A stretch of DNA of 64,000 bases from CAVPJW01 sp963705525 (GCA_963705525.1 CAVPJW010000002.1:1434230-1498229); one strand, 5' to 3'; positions 34,195 through 43,889 are shown, numbered from the stretch's first letter. Notes: generated by a model from the letters alone, not told the origin. Numbers and translations: made by a program.

Positions 34195-35741
34195 GTCGGT
34201 TCCGCCAGTTGAGTGATCTCCGCAGCGGGCAGGAAGATGGTGAACGTGGTGCCCGCGCCAGGCTCGCTTGCCACGCCGATGGTCCCTCCGTGCCTGACAA
34301 TCACGTCCCGCGCGATGCTCAGACCGAGCCCGGTTCCGTGACCCGCCGACTTGGTGGTCACCCACGGCTCGAAGATTCTCGGGAGAAGGTCCGGCGCTAT
34401 TCCCTCTCCCGTGTCGGACACCACGAGCTCGATGCCTGCCTCCGATGGCGTGACCTCAATCGTCAGCCGACCGCCCCGCGGCATGGCATCGAGTCCATTT
34501 GTGATTAGATTCAGGATGGCCAGCTCGAGCGCTTCGATGTCGGCCGTAATGACCGGAAGCGAGCCGTGCACGACGACCGACAGCGTGACGCCGAGCTCGC
34601 CAAGCCTGGGTCGGGCGAGGTCGGCCACGCGATTGAGGAGCGACGCCACATCGACCGACTTTTTCGCCGTCGAGCGCCGAGCGCGGTCCAGCAGCGTACG
34701 GACGACGGCGTCGACCTTGCCGATTTGCTCGCGAACGATCTCGAGACGGCGCTGCGTTTTCTGGTTCGACGCGACTTCCTGTTCCATGATCTGCACGTGC
34801 CCGTAGATCAGGTTGAGCGGCGTGCCCACTTGGTGCGCCACGTTCGCGGCCATCTGTCCGACCGCCGCCAACTGCTCGGCCCGGGCGAGCTCGCTCCGTA
34901 GATCGAGCATCCGGCGGTAGCTCTCGGCCAGCTCCTCGTTCTTCTGGCGCAACTCCGACGTCGCGTCCCTGATCCGATCCTGCAGCTCCTTTTCGAATCC
35001 CTGAATCTTGTCGAGCATCGCGTTCAAACCATCGGCCACGGCGCCAATTTCGTCGCCGCGCGCCACGGCTGCACGCGCGCTCAGATCTCCCGCCCCCGCG
35101 CGTCCCATCGTGTCGCGCAGCGTCCTGAGCGGCTCATGGATCAGGCGGCGGGCGAGCGCGTCGATCAGGAGGGTCAGAAGAAGAATGGCAGACGGGACGA
35201 CCCACAGCGCGACCAGGCGCCCGCGTCGTTGCACCTGCTCGACGGGCGCCAGCGACACCGTGACGACGACCGCACCGAAGGTCCGATCCTTTCGCATCGC
35301 GGGCACCGCCATCGTCGCGAAGCCCTCGCTTCGAGGCGCCCAGCTCGGCTGACCCGTGCGGATCACCCTCGCGCCGGTGACCAGTGCCTCGCGGCGCTCG
35401 TCCGAGGAGGTGCTCGCCAGAACCGTCGGCTCGTTGTCGGCCATCGTCACGATCGAGATCGAGCGCAGGCCGGGCGCCGCCTCGATGAACGTGTGCAGGC
35501 TGGCGGTGATGTCGGAGGTCGCCAGCGGATCGGACCGGAGCTCGAACTCGTCGGCCACCGCCACCGCGGTCAACCTCGCGTTCTCGTGCAGATCGCGCTC
35601 GACCGTGCGTTCGAAGATCCGCGTCTCCACGTACGCCTGGACGCCGAGCACCACGGCCACGACCATCGAGACAAGAAGCGCGAGGCGCGTTCGGAGAGAG
35701 AGGGCGGTGATCAAGACCGCCACACCGGGGCGGTCCTGCAT
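34179..35741 (-). CDS. Membrane sensor histidine kinase with HAMP domain
   Basis: 520 aa from ATG 35741 (GGAGG about 10 nt upstream; a GTG at 35759 is possible). Two transmembrane helices (about 17-38 and 175-195) flank a ~135-residue periplasmic sensor domain of unknown ligand. A HAMP domain (about 196-248) leads to a coiled coil and the HisKA box with the phospho-acceptor His303 in NVAHQVGTPLNL. The HATPase has the N-box NLITNGLDAMPRGG, and the G-boxes DTGEGIAPDL and GTGLGLSIARDVI. It phosphorylates the NtrC-type regulator encoded next. The pair is isolated, and its RpoN targets are unknown. Confidence 0.9.
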   Translation of the reverse strand: MQDRPGVAVLITALSLRTRLALLVSMVVAVVLGVQAYVETRIFERTVERDLHENARLTAVAVADEFELRSDPLATSDITASLHTFIEAAPGLRSISIVTMADNEPTVLASTSSDERREALVTGARVIRTGQPSWAPRSEGFATMAVPAMRKDRTFGAVVVTVSLAPVEQVQRRGRLVALWVVPSAILLLTLLIDALARRLIHEPLRTLRDTMGRAGAGDLSARAAVARGDEIGAVADGLNAMLDKIQGFEKELQDRIRDATSELRQKNEELAESYRRMLDLRSELARAEQLAAVGQMAANVAHQVGTPLNLIYGHVQIMEQEVASNQKTQRRLEIVREQIGKVDAVVRTLLDRARRSTAKKSVDVASLLNRVADLARPRLGELGVTLSVVVHGSLPVITADIEALELAILNLITNGLDAMPRGGRLTIEVTPSEAGIELVVSDTGEGIAPDLLPRIFEPWVTTKSAGHGTGLGLSIARDVIVRHGGTIGVASEPGAGTTFTIFLPAAEITQLAEPTCRES

Positions 35742-35958
35742 GGTGTGGCGATCCTCCACCGCACCGCGCAGAACCGCTCAACTCGAAGTGAGCGAAGGAG
35801 TTCAACGTCGCCTCTCGTCATCCTGCTCTCCTGGTACTTCCCTTGTTTACATCACGGATGCCGGACGGCGCAGACCCACGGGGCGGATCTGGCGGCCGTC
35901 AAGGGCGATGAACTCAATCTTACAACCTCGTTCAGGAAAGGCCCGGAGGGCAGACACA

Positions 35959-36357
35959 ATGCGAAGACTTGTATCACTCGTTTCAGCAGGAGCCGCGGCG
36001 CTGGCGCTGGCCGGCACCGTTCTGGCGGCACAGGCGGCTCAGACGGCCAAGACAGCCAAGCCCGCCGCCATGCACTCGACGTCAGCGGTCGGGACCATCG
36101 AGAAGTTCGATGCCGACAGCAAGACGCTGACGCTCAGCACCTCGAAGGGCGCCATGACGTTCATGCTCGCGTCCAACGCCACCATCAATCTCGGATCGAA
36201 GGCGCTCCAGCCGGGCGATCTGGAAGCCCACAGCGGGAGCAAGGCCAAAGTGCGGTACACCGAATCGAACGGCCAGAAGACAGCCGAGTCTGTGATGGTC
36301 TGGTCGGGGTCGGCGACTTCGACGAAGAAGCCCGCGAGTAGTCAAGCTGCAAAATAG
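35959..36357 (+). CDS. Secreted DUF5666-like small beta-barrel protein
   Basis: 132 aa from ATG 35959, with GGAGGG 8 nt upstream. A signal peptide (VSLVSAGAAALALAGTVLA) precedes an Ala/Lys linker, then a compact beta-rich domain: SAVGTIEKFDADSKTLTLST, GAMTFMLASNATINL, GDLEAHSGSKAKVRY and AESVMVWS. The rhythm of a DUF5666 OB-like fold is visible by eye. Periplasmic, function unknown. Its 3' end faces the second giant propeller gene across a strong hairpin terminator. Confidence 0.65.
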   Translation: MRRLVSLVSAGAAALALAGTVLAAQAAQTAKTAKPAAMHSTSAVGTIEKFDADSKTLTLSTSKGAMTFMLASNATINLGSKALQPGDLEAHSGSKAKVRYTESNGQKTAESVMVWSGSATSTKKPASSQAAK

Positions 36358-36403
36358 GCTGTCCCGCTGGGGCACGCCGCGCGGGTTCCGTTGAAGTGCC
36401 GGG

Positions 36404-36445
36404 GCCGAGCCACGAGCATCCACAGGCCCGACATCGTGGCTCGGC
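36404..36445. terminator. Perfect 12-bp hairpin, probable bidirectional terminator
   Basis: GCCGAGCCACGA at 36404-36415 pairs exactly with TCGTGGCTCGGC at 36434-36445 across an 18-nt loop, and is followed by a pyrimidine tract (TCTCCTCTCTC). It lies between the convergent DUF5666-like and propeller genes. The long loop is the only weak point. Confidence 0.8.
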
Positions 36446-36473
36446 TCTCCTCTCTCAATAATTCCTGTCTAAC

Positions 36474-39400
36474 TCATTTGGCAGCCGGTGCAGCTCCCGC
36501 GGTCAAGAGCGGCACGCGCTTGCCGCGTAGCATCTTGTTGAGCTCGGCCGTGCCATCCGCGGTGACTTTCTTCACGTTGCCAAGAATCGTGTCGAGACTG
36601 GCCGACTGCTCGGCAAATACTTTGTAGGACTGCTCGGTCGGTTTGCCGTCGCCCGTTTCGACGATCCGCTCGAGCGCCGCCAGCTTGTTGTTCAACCTGA
36701 TCGGGAAATTCAGCGGATCCTGCCCGCTTCGGTTGCGCACCTGATACAGCTGTTCCTCGAGGTCGCTCAGCTGTTTCGCCAGTTGGTCGCCGGCCGCCGA
36801 AATTTTCGCGTCCTTCGCCTGATCGGTTCGCTGCTTGATCTGATCCTTGAGACTTCTGATGTCGATGACGGCACGGTTGGCCTCGCTCACGCGGTCACGA
36901 ATGCGAATGGCGAAGTCGAACTGCGTCTTCAGGTCGGCCAACGACAGATCGGGCAGACGCGGATCCTTCCCGACCTCGAAGGCCTGCGTCATCGTCTGGC
37001 CGCTCGCTGAGACGCGCGCCTGATAACTACCAGGGACCGCCAGCGGGCCGCGGCCCGGCTCCGCGCCCCACAGGATCATCCCGGGAAATTCCACAGCGCC
37101 GGGATAACGCAGATTCCAGAGAAACCGATTGAGGCCAGCCTTTGTCGGAACGCGTGGCGCTGGCCGGCGACCGGTGATTTCCCGTCCGGGAGGCGGGTTC
37201 TTGTCCAGCTTCTCGTTTTCCTCGGCAGTGGCCGAAAAGGTTTGAATGACCAGTCCCTGGGAATCCAGGATGTCGATCGTGACCTTGTCAGCCGCCTTCG
37301 CCAGGTAGTAGTCGATTCTCGCCGCGTTGCGCTCGCCCTCTGACGGTCCCCCATCTTCGTCGAGCTCCGACCACCGTGTGGCCGTTTCCGGCTTGTAGAG
37401 ATGCACGGCCTTGCTCGAGACCTCGGCCGAGAGTTGCCTGATGGGTGCGAGGCCATCGAGGACATAGAACGAACGTCCATGCGTCCCGATGACGAGATCG
37501 GACTCCTCCACCACGATGCCGTGGACCGGAGTGTCCGGCAGATCGAGTTGCAGCGACTGCCAGTTCGCGCCGTTGTCGAACGAGACCTGCACACCGTGTT
37601 CGGTCCCGACGTACAGAAGGCCGGCGCGCTTCGGATCCTCCCGAATGATCCTTGGGAAATGCCCCGTGGGAATGCCGTTGACGATGCGCGTCCAGGTGGC
37701 TCCGTAGTCGTCGGTCCTGAAGAGGTACGGCGCGCGATCGTCCATCTGGTACCGGTTCGCCGCGAGATACGCGGTGCCGGCTTTGTGCGGCGACGCTTCG
37801 ATGATCGAGATCCGACTGAACTTCGGGAGATCGGGCGGCGTAATCTTCGTCCACTCCTGCCCTTCGTTGCGCGTGATGTACACCTGCCCGTCGTCCGACC
37901 CGGTCCAGATGGTCCCTTTCTCGAGCCTGGACGGCGCGATGGTGAAGATCGTCGCGTACATTTCCGGGCCGTTCTGATCCTTCGTGATGGGCCCGCCCGA
38001 GTCGCCGAGCGTCGTGGGATCCGCATACGTCAGATCGGGACTGATGCGCTCCCAGCTGTGCCCCTCGTTCGTCGTCTTCCAGAGATGCTGCGACGAGGCG
38101 TAGATGGTCCCGGGATCGTGCGGCGAAAAGACGATGGGGAACGTCCATTGCCAGCGTTCGGTGAGGTCGCGCGCCGGCATGCCCGAGAAGAAATCGGGCC
38201 AGATATCGACGTCCTTCAAATGACCGGCCCGACGGTCGTAGCGCGTCAGGAGCGCGCCCTGGCTTCCAGAATAGAAGATGTCCGTATTCTGCGGGTGCGG
38301 CGCGATGTAGCCGCTTTCCCCTCCGCCGACCGGATATAGATACGAGCCATTGCCATCGCTCGGCACGCACGCTGTCGAGTTGTCCTGCTGCGCGCCACAC
38401 ACGTGGTAGGGCTGGTGCTTCGTCGTGAACACGTTGTAGAACTGCGCGGTCGGAAAGTCGAGGTCGGTCCAGGTTTCCCCGCCATTCCACGACACCGTTC
38501 CCCCGCCGTCGTTCGCATTGACCATCCGCTTCGAATCGTTCGGCGCAATCCAGAGATCGTGGTTGTCCCCGTGCGGCACTTTCAAGAGCGTCGGAAATGT
38601 TTTTCCGCCGTCGGTGGACTTGAAGAAATCCGTGTTGAGCACGTAGACGACGTCGCGCTCCTTCGGATCCGCGTAAATCCTCGAGTAGTAAAACGCGCGC
38701 TGCCGCAGCTTTCGTTCGTCATTCACCTTCGTCCACGTCCCACCCGCATCGTCCGATCGGAAGACGCCGCCCTCCTCAGACTCGACGATGGCGTAGACGC
38801 GCTTCGAGTCGGCGCCCGACACGGCGATGCCAATCTTGCCGATGAGCCCGGTGGGGAGTCCGGGTGAGCGCGTGATTTCCGTCCACGTGTCGCCGCCGTT
38901 CGTCGACTTGAAGAACCCGCACCCGGGTCCGCCGCTCGAGAGCTGCCAGGGGCGCCGGTAGACTTCCCACAAGCTTGCGTACAACACGCGAGCGTCGTTG
39001 GGATCGATCGCGAGATCGATCGCACCCGTCTGGTCGTTCCTGAACAGAATCTTTTCCCAGGTCTTCCCGCCGTCTTTCGAACGGAAGACGCCGCGCTCCG
39101 CGTGCGGCGCATATGGATGGCCTAGCGCGGCCACGTACACCAGGTCGGGATTCGTTCGATCGATTCGGACCTTGGCTATCGCCTGCGTATCACGCAGACC
39201 GACATTGGTCCATGTTTTCCCGCCGTCGGTGGTCTTGTAGACGCCGTCACCTTGAATCACGTTGCCGCGGAGCTCGGTCTCGCCCATTCCGACATACACA
39301 ATGTCGGGATTGGTCTCGGACACCGCGACAGCGCCGACAGAGGAGCTCGTGAAGGCTTTGTCCGAGACCGGCTTCCATGTGGTGCCACCATCGGTCGTCT

Positions 39401-39665
39401 TCCAGAGGCCTCCCCCTGTTGCACCGAAGTAGTACTCGAGCGGCCGGCTCGGACTGCCCGCCACGGCGATCGAACGACCGCCGCGGTTCGGCCCGATGCT
39501 CCGCCATTTCAACGCGGAAAAGAACGACTCTGGATAAGCCGAACCACCGCTGGACGCCGCCTGCCGGCGATCCATCCTGGTGGCCTCGATGACCGATCCG
39601 GCCGCAATGAGCAGCGCGACGACGACAACGCGAAGCGCGGACTTCGAGCAGTTCACTGACCGCAT
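36474..39665 (-). CDS. Large secreted Asp-box (BNR/sortilin VPS10-like) beta-propeller protein, 1063 aa
   Basis: Start chosen at ATG 39665 (GAGG upstream), where a signal peptide (RVVVVALLIAAGSVIEA) begins; the longer frame upstream has no support. The propeller carries Asp-boxes throughout, for example TTDGGTTW, TTDGGKTW, SKDGGKTW, STNGGDTW and SDDAGGTW, followed by the same beta-sandwich plus C-terminal helical tail as the 5221 protein, ending QLAKQLSDLEEQLYQ. Close layout and length identify it as a paralogue of that protein. Catalytic residues are not visible; a binding or polymer-degrading role on the cell surface is inference. Confidence 0.85.
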   Translation of the reverse strand: MRSVNCSKSALRVVVVALLIAAGSVIEATRMDRRQAASSGGSAYPESFFSALKWRSIGPNRGGRSIAVAGSPSRPLEYYFGATGGGLWKTTDGGTTWKPVSDKAFTSSSVGAVAVSETNPDIVYVGMGETELRGNVIQGDGVYKTTDGGKTWTNVGLRDTQAIAKVRIDRTNPDLVYVAALGHPYAPHAERGVFRSKDGGKTWEKILFRNDQTGAIDLAIDPNDARVLYASLWEVYRRPWQLSSGGPGCGFFKSTNGGDTWTEITRSPGLPTGLIGKIGIAVSGADSKRVYAIVESEEGGVFRSDDAGGTWTKVNDERKLRQRAFYYSRIYADPKERDVVYVLNTDFFKSTDGGKTFPTLLKVPHGDNHDLWIAPNDSKRMVNANDGGGTVSWNGGETWTDLDFPTAQFYNVFTTKHQPYHVCGAQQDNSTACVPSDGNGSYLYPVGGGESGYIAPHPQNTDIFYSGSQGALLTRYDRRAGHLKDVDIWPDFFSGMPARDLTERWQWTFPIVFSPHDPGTIYASSQHLWKTTNEGHSWERISPDLTYADPTTLGDSGGPITKDQNGPEMYATIFTIAPSRLEKGTIWTGSDDGQVYITRNEGQEWTKITPPDLPKFSRISIIEASPHKAGTAYLAANRYQMDDRAPYLFRTDDYGATWTRIVNGIPTGHFPRIIREDPKRAGLLYVGTEHGVQVSFDNGANWQSLQLDLPDTPVHGIVVEESDLVIGTHGRSFYVLDGLAPIRQLSAEVSSKAVHLYKPETATRWSELDEDGGPSEGERNAARIDYYLAKAADKVTIDILDSQGLVIQTFSATAEENEKLDKNPPPGREITGRRPAPRVPTKAGLNRFLWNLRYPGAVEFPGMILWGAEPGRGPLAVPGSYQARVSASGQTMTQAFEVGKDPRLPDLSLADLKTQFDFAIRIRDRVSEANRAVIDIRSLKDQIKQRTDQAKDAKISAAGDQLAKQLSDLEEQLYQVRNRSGQDPLNFPIRLNNKLAALERIVETGDGKPTEQSYKVFAEQSASLDTILGNVKKVTADGTAELNKMLRGKRVPLLTAGAAPAAK

Positions 39666-39872
39666 GGGCCTGTCCTCACCTGGAAAAATGCTCGTCGGGC
39701 GGCGACGAGGATCTACGGGGTCCGATGGTATCGCGCAGGAGGGTACCACCGTCGTCAACGCGCGGCAATCCGCGGCGGTTTCTTCGGGTCTGGCGCGTGA
39801 CCCGCGACGACCGTCGTTTGCCGCCATCTCCGGGCCTGGAGTACACTCCGCGGAGTTGCGGCACATTCACCT

Positions 39873-40163
39873 ATGACCCAAGAGGAAAAGCAGGCCGCGC
39901 GCGAAGCGGCGCGCATTCATCTCCTCGAGTTTCTTCGCATCCTCCGGAGCTTTCCCGACCCGCATCAGGTCAGCAAGCCCGTCTACGAATCCGAGCAGCT
40001 CGAGAAGGCGCTTCAGGCGTTCCACATGGAAGCGATCCGGTTCCGCATCTACAGCCTCGATCGGTTCGTCAACGATCGCAATTCGGTGGCCACAGCGGAA
40101 GCGCGTCAGACCTTCGGCGAGCTCAAGAAAGCCTTGGAGGCCGCCGGCTTCCAGACGCGCTGA
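39873..40163 (+). CDS. Small hypothetical protein, 96 aa
   Basis: I do not recognise it. ATG 39873 begins a highly helical, charged protein: MTQEEKQAAREAARIHLLEF, LRSFPDPHQVSKPVYESEQL, then FRIYSLDRFVNDRN and GELKKALEAAGFQTR. No signal peptide or membrane segment; soluble cytoplasmic. Codon use looks coding. It is divergent from the giant propeller gene and 48 nt upstream of the esterase gene, possibly in its transcript. Confidence 0.55.
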   Translation: MTQEEKQAAREAARIHLLEFLRILRSFPDPHQVSKPVYESEQLEKALQAFHMEAIRFRIYSLDRFVNDRNSVATAEARQTFGELKKALEAAGFQTR

Positions 40164-40211
40164 CACACGCGGCGCGGCGAACCCGACAGCCGGCTCCACC
40201 AGCTTCAGCAC

Positions 40212-41000
40212 ATGACGTCAACGCACGATGGCGCCCGTGGTCGTGTCCTCCTGCTCGCGGGCGTGCACTCGCCCCAGCGGAACAACACACGCGACCTTCA
40301 CCTCTATCTCCCGCCGTCGTATCCGTCGTCTTCGCGGCGCTATCCCGTCATTTACATGCAGGACGGTCAGAATCTCTTCGATCCAATTCTGGCCTTTCTC
40401 GACGACTGGGGCGTTGACGGTGTCATGGACCGGGCGAGTGCCGACGGTCTCGAAGCCATCATCGTCGGTGTGCCGAACATGGGGACCGAGCGATTTGCCG
40501 AGTACAGCCCGTTTCCCGATCGGCGACATGCCGGCGGCGATGGTCACGCATACCTGCGGTTCCTGATCGACACCGTCAAACCGCGGATCGATCGGGAGTT
40601 TCGATCGCGACCGGAACCGGTGGCGACGGGAATCTTCGGCTCCTCGATGGGCGGATTGATCAGCCTTTACGCGTTCCTTCATTATTCCCACGTGTTTGGC
40701 TTCGCGGGCGTGATGAGCCCCGCGCTGTGGTTTGCCGGGCGCGCGATCTTCAGGGATGTCGAGGAGACGCCGTTCGTGCCGGGGCGGATCTATCTCGACG
40801 TCGGAACATCCGAGGGTCGCTTCGCGTTGTGGGACGTGCGGCGGATGCGGAAGCTGCTCGAAGCCAAGGGCTACAAGCGAGGCGCACTGCTTTCGTATTT
40901 TGAGGATCGCGGAGGACGTCACACGGAACGCGCGTGGGCGAAACGCCTGCCGGCAGCGCTGGCGTTTCTCCTGCCGCCGGCCGAAGACGCTGATCGGTGA
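40212..41000 (+). CDS. Esterase-family (PF00756) alpha/beta hydrolase
   Basis: 262 aa. The fold is that of the esterase D/enterochelin-esterase family: YPVIYMQDGQNLFDP (beta strand and oxyanion), a lid region, then the nucleophile elbow IFGSSMGGLIS with Ser145, the acid at YLDVGTSEGRF and the histidine at RHTERAWAKR near the end. No signal peptide is visible, so it is probably cytoplasmic. It may cleave esters or thioesters of small molecules such as siderophores. Its stop is 8 nt before a palindromic pair of GC-rich repeat modules that separate it from the convergent ABC permease. Confidence 0.82.
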   Translation: MTSTHDGARGRVLLLAGVHSPQRNNTRDLHLYLPPSYPSSSRRYPVIYMQDGQNLFDPILAFLDDWGVDGVMDRASADGLEAIIVGVPNMGTERFAEYSPFPDRRHAGGDGHAYLRFLIDTVKPRIDREFRSRPEPVATGIFGSSMGGLISLYAFLHYSHVFGFAGVMSPALWFAGRAIFRDVEETPFVPGRIYLDVGTSEGRFALWDVRRMRKLLEAKGYKRGALLSYFEDRGGRHTERAWAKRLPAALAFLLPPAEDADR

Positions 41001-41007
41001 TGTCCCG

Positions 41008-41070
41008 GTAGTGGGGTCAGTTTGGCTATGCGGCTGCGGGTCGGCCGCGCAGCCGAGGTGACCCACTATC
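41008..41070. repeat. Head-to-head pair of GC-rich modules (63-bp imperfect palindrome)
   Basis: Left arm TAGTGGGGTCAGTTTGGC, right arm GCAGCCGAGGTGACCCACTA: two modules in opposite orientation around CGGCTGCGGGTCGGCCGCG. This shows the repeat can exist as a mirror pair, like a small version of the 55104 element. It lies at the convergent esterase/ABC junction and could act as a terminator. Confidence 0.85.
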
Positions 41071-42139
41071 GCCAGCGAAAGATCTTGAGCGCCACGCCGA
41101 ATCCCACCGCCCCCCAGACTCCCAGCACGAGCACCTGACGGCCAAGCGCCGCGAGAGACGCGCCGTCCAGCATCACTCCCCGGAGCGCCTCGTTCAGCGC
41201 GGTCAACGGCAGCGCGCGGATGAACGGCTGCATCGCCTCTGGAAAATTCGACGCCGAGAAGAAGACGCCGGACAAAAGCCACATCGGGAGCATGACGACG
41301 TTGAGCAGTCCGGACACGGCTTCGACCGTTCGCGCGCGACTGGCTACCAGCAGGCCGACGCCGCCAAACGAGGCGGCGCCGAGGAACGCGATCGCGGTCA
41401 GCGAGATGATCGATCCCCGCATGGGCACGTGAAACGCGAGGATCGAGAAAATCAGGAGCGCCGATACCTCCAGCCCGAGAAAGACCAGCCGCCCCAGCGC
41501 GTGCGACAGGAGATAGTCGCTTTTGCGCATGGGCGTGGCGATCAGCCGCTTGAGCAGCTTTCGCGTGCGCGCCTGCACGATGGAGAAACTGACGCTCCAG
41601 AGCCCGGTGCTCATGATGTTCATGCCCAGGAGCCCTGGGACGAGCCAGTCGATGTAGCGCGATCCTTCCGCGACGACCTCTTCGGTCCGGGCCGTCCAGC
41701 GATCGGCGCGTCCCGAGGCTCGCTGCAGGACGTCGTCCACCGTCATCCGCGCGAGGCGGCTCTCCGTCCTGGTCGGATCGTAGCGATAGGTCGGCGGGGT
41801 GCCAGGAATCACGACGAGCTGCACGTCGCCCTTGCGGAGCGCCGCCTCGACGTGATCCACAGGGAGAATCCGGACACTGACACTCGGCGACGACCCGAGC
41901 GGCGCGATCACCGCCTGCGCGGCAGGTCCATCCTGAACGCCGACGTACACGAGTTCGGGCCCACGATTGCGGAAGGCAATGCCGAGCGCGCAGGCCATCA
42001 GGATCGGAAAGGCAAAGACCCAGAAGACCGCCTCCGGCTCGCGCAGGAATTCGCGGACCCTGACGGATGTCAGCTCGAGAATCGGATGATGAGCGCCGCC
42101 ACGATCCATGGCTCGGATGATCATCTGCATTCTTGGCAT
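41066..42139 (-). CDS. ABC-2 type transporter permease
   Basis: 357 aa. One N-terminal transmembrane helix (EAVFWVFAFPILMACALGI), a ~130-residue extracytoplasmic domain, then about five further helices with the characteristic LLGMNIMSTGLWSVSF segment followed by RTRKLLKRLIATPMRKSDYL. This is the ABC-2 permease layout (PF12698/PF01061). The start is 4 nt after the ATPase stop, so translation is coupled. The pair exports a lipid-linked, drug-like or lantibiotic-type substrate; which one is not visible. Start codon choice among Met1, Met4 and Met6 is open. Confidence 0.85.
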   Translation of the reverse strand: MPRMQMIIRAMDRGGAHHPILELTSVRVREFLREPEAVFWVFAFPILMACALGIAFRNRGPELVYVGVQDGPAAQAVIAPLGSSPSVSVRILPVDHVEAALRKGDVQLVVIPGTPPTYRYDPTRTESRLARMTVDDVLQRASGRADRWTARTEEVVAEGSRYIDWLVPGLLGMNIMSTGLWSVSFSIVQARTRKLLKRLIATPMRKSDYLLSHALGRLVFLGLEVSALLIFSILAFHVPMRGSIISLTAIAFLGAASFGGVGLLVASRARTVEAVSGLLNVVMLPMWLLSGVFFSASNFPEAMQPFIRALPLTALNEALRGVMLDGASLAALGRQVLVLGVWGAVGFGVALKIFRWR

Positions 42140-42143
42140 CGGG

Positions 42144-43109
42144 CTACGTGTCTCTCAAGTGCCGGCCGGTCAGCGACACGAAGACATCCTCGAGCGTCGC
42201 ATGATGCGTCGTCAGCTGCGACAGCGCCGAGTCGCACCGGTCGAGCTCGTCGAGGAGCGCCGGGATCGCCAGGTGCACTTCCGACGCCGTCAGGGAGGTC
42301 AACCCGTCGTCGGTGTGCACGTCGCGAACCCCAGGCAGGCGCGCCAGCTGTTCACGCGTCGGAACGGCGCGCCCCTCCTCGACTCTGAATTCGATGACGT
42401 GCTCTGCGCCGAGGCTCGCGATCAGATGCTTCGGCGTGTCGAGGGCAATCACCTTGCCGTGATCGACCACGGCGACGCGATCGCAGAGCGACTCCGCTTC
42501 GTCCATGTAGTGCGTCGTCAGGAGGATGGTGCCGCCGTCGCGCCGGAACGCTTCGAGCAGCGACCAGAGCTGGCGCCGCGACTGCGGATCGAGCCCGGTC
42601 GTGGGTTCATCGAGAAACAGAAGCTCGGGACGGCTGACGAGCGCACACGCCACCGCGAGCCTCTGGCGCTGCCCGCCCGAGAGCTTGCTTACCCAGCTCG
42701 ATCGCTTGGACTCGAGCTCGACGAGCTCCAGCACTTCCGACACCGACCGTCCCTGCCGGTAGAACGAGCGAAACAGTCGGATCGTTTCCTCGACGGTCAG
42801 CTTGTCGGCGAGCTGTGTTTCCTGGAGTTGAATGCCCAGCCGCTCGCGGAGCGCCTTGTCGTTCGTGCCCCACTGCATGCCGAGCACTTCGACGCTGCCG
42901 GCGTCGGGTTGCAGAAGGCCCTCGAGGATCTCGATCGTCGTCGTCTTGCCGGCGCCGTTCGGCCCGAGCAGGCCGAAGCATTCCCCGCGGTCGATTTCGA
43001 GATCGAGCCCGTTCACCGCGAGGACATCGTCGTACCGCTTGACCAGGCCCGACGCGCGGAGCGCGGTCGACGAGGCACTTGACGTAGACACCTGACGATT
43101 CTGACACAA
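42144..43109 (-). CDS. ABC transporter ATP-binding protein
   Basis: 321 aa. Walker A GPNGAGKTTTIEIL, Q-loop LGIQLQETQL, the ABC signature LSGGQRQRLAVACALVS, Walker B LLFLDEPTTGLD and the switch histidine TTHYMDEAE are all present. A C-terminal ~100-residue regulatory domain follows. It energises the ABC-2 permease encoded 4 nt downstream. The start is unclear: TTG 43109 or GTG 43091. Divergent from the PilZ gene, ~90 nt apart. Confidence 0.9.
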   Translation of the reverse strand: MCQNRQVSTSSASSTALRASGLVKRYDDVLAVNGLDLEIDRGECFGLLGPNGAGKTTTIEILEGLLQPDAGSVEVLGMQWGTNDKALRERLGIQLQETQLADKLTVEETIRLFRSFYRQGRSVSEVLELVELESKRSSWVSKLSGGQRQRLAVACALVSRPELLFLDEPTTGLDPQSRRQLWSLLEAFRRDGGTILLTTHYMDEAESLCDRVAVVDHGKVIALDTPKHLIASLGAEHVIEFRVEEGRAVPTREQLARLPGVRDVHTDDGLTSLTASEVHLAIPALLDELDRCDSALSQLTTHHATLEDVFVSLTGRHLRDT

Positions 43110-43198
43110 GATCCTGCGCCGGCACGTGCAGTTACACCGTGCAATGCGCGCCGCGTTCGTTTGCGTCCCGTCGCCGCAGCTTATAGACTGAGAAGAGA

Positions 43199-43885
43199 AT
43201 GACGGACACGTGCACCGTCATCATCGGAGCCGCCGAACTGCTGCCCGCGCTGAAAGACCGCTCGCAGTCAACGGGCGACGTGCTGACATTCGGCGACGAT
43301 GAGACTGCCAGGGCCCTCGAAGCGATCATCGCGCGGCGACCCGCCGTCGTCGCGCTCGAACGCGTGTTCGCCGCCACATCTCGCGGCGCCGCGTTGATCG
43401 TCCGGCTGCGCTCGGATCCGACGCTCGCCGACTCAGAGATCCGGGTGATGTCCCACGACAGCGATTACGTTCGCGTGCGCCGGAAGGCCGGACCGCCCAC
43501 GGCAGCCCCGGCTAAGCTTCAGACCTCGAAGACCGCCGCTGCGGCCGCTTCCAAGACGCCGCTCGATTATCGAGGCACGCGGCGGGCCGCGCGAATCAAG
43601 ATCGCCGGGGCCGTCGAGGTGCGGCTCGATGGCAGCCAGGCGACGCTGATCGACATGTCAACGCTCGGAGCGCAGGTGGTGTCGCCAACGATCCTTCGGC
43701 CGAATCAACGCGTGAGGATGACGCTCCCGGATGCGGCGAGCGTGCGGATCAACGGGATTGTGGCGTGGGCCTCGTTCGAGCTGCCCCGTCGGAATACGCC
43801 CGCTCAGTATCGCGCCGGCATCGAGTTCCACGGAGCGAATGTGGAAGCGCTCGAGAGGTTCATCGAAGAACACAGGGAGCGGTGA
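43199..43885 (+). CDS. PilZ-domain protein with receiver-like N-terminal domain
   Basis: 228 aa. The C-terminal half is a PilZ c-di-GMP-binding domain: the RxxxR motif in RGTRRAAR (about 125-132), the D/N-x-S-xx-G motif as DMSTLG (about 152-157), and IVAWASFE then AGIEFHG at its end. The N-terminal ~95 residues resemble a receiver fold (GDDETARALEAIIARRPAVV, then a strand ending near EIRVMS), but the phospho-acceptor Asp and Lys are not conserved. An Ala/Lys-rich linker joins the two. It probably senses c-di-GMP to control surface behaviour; the partner is unknown. Divergent from the ABC transporter. Confidence 0.82.
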   Translation: MTDTCTVIIGAAELLPALKDRSQSTGDVLTFGDDETARALEAIIARRPAVVALERVFAATSRGAALIVRLRSDPTLADSEIRVMSHDSDYVRVRRKAGPPTAAPAKLQTSKTAAAAASKTPLDYRGTRRAARIKIAGAVEVRLDGSQATLIDMSTLGAQVVSPTILRPNQRVRMTLPDAASVRINGIVAWASFELPRRNTPAQYRAGIEFHGANVEALERFIEEHRER

Positions 43886-43889
43886 ACGC

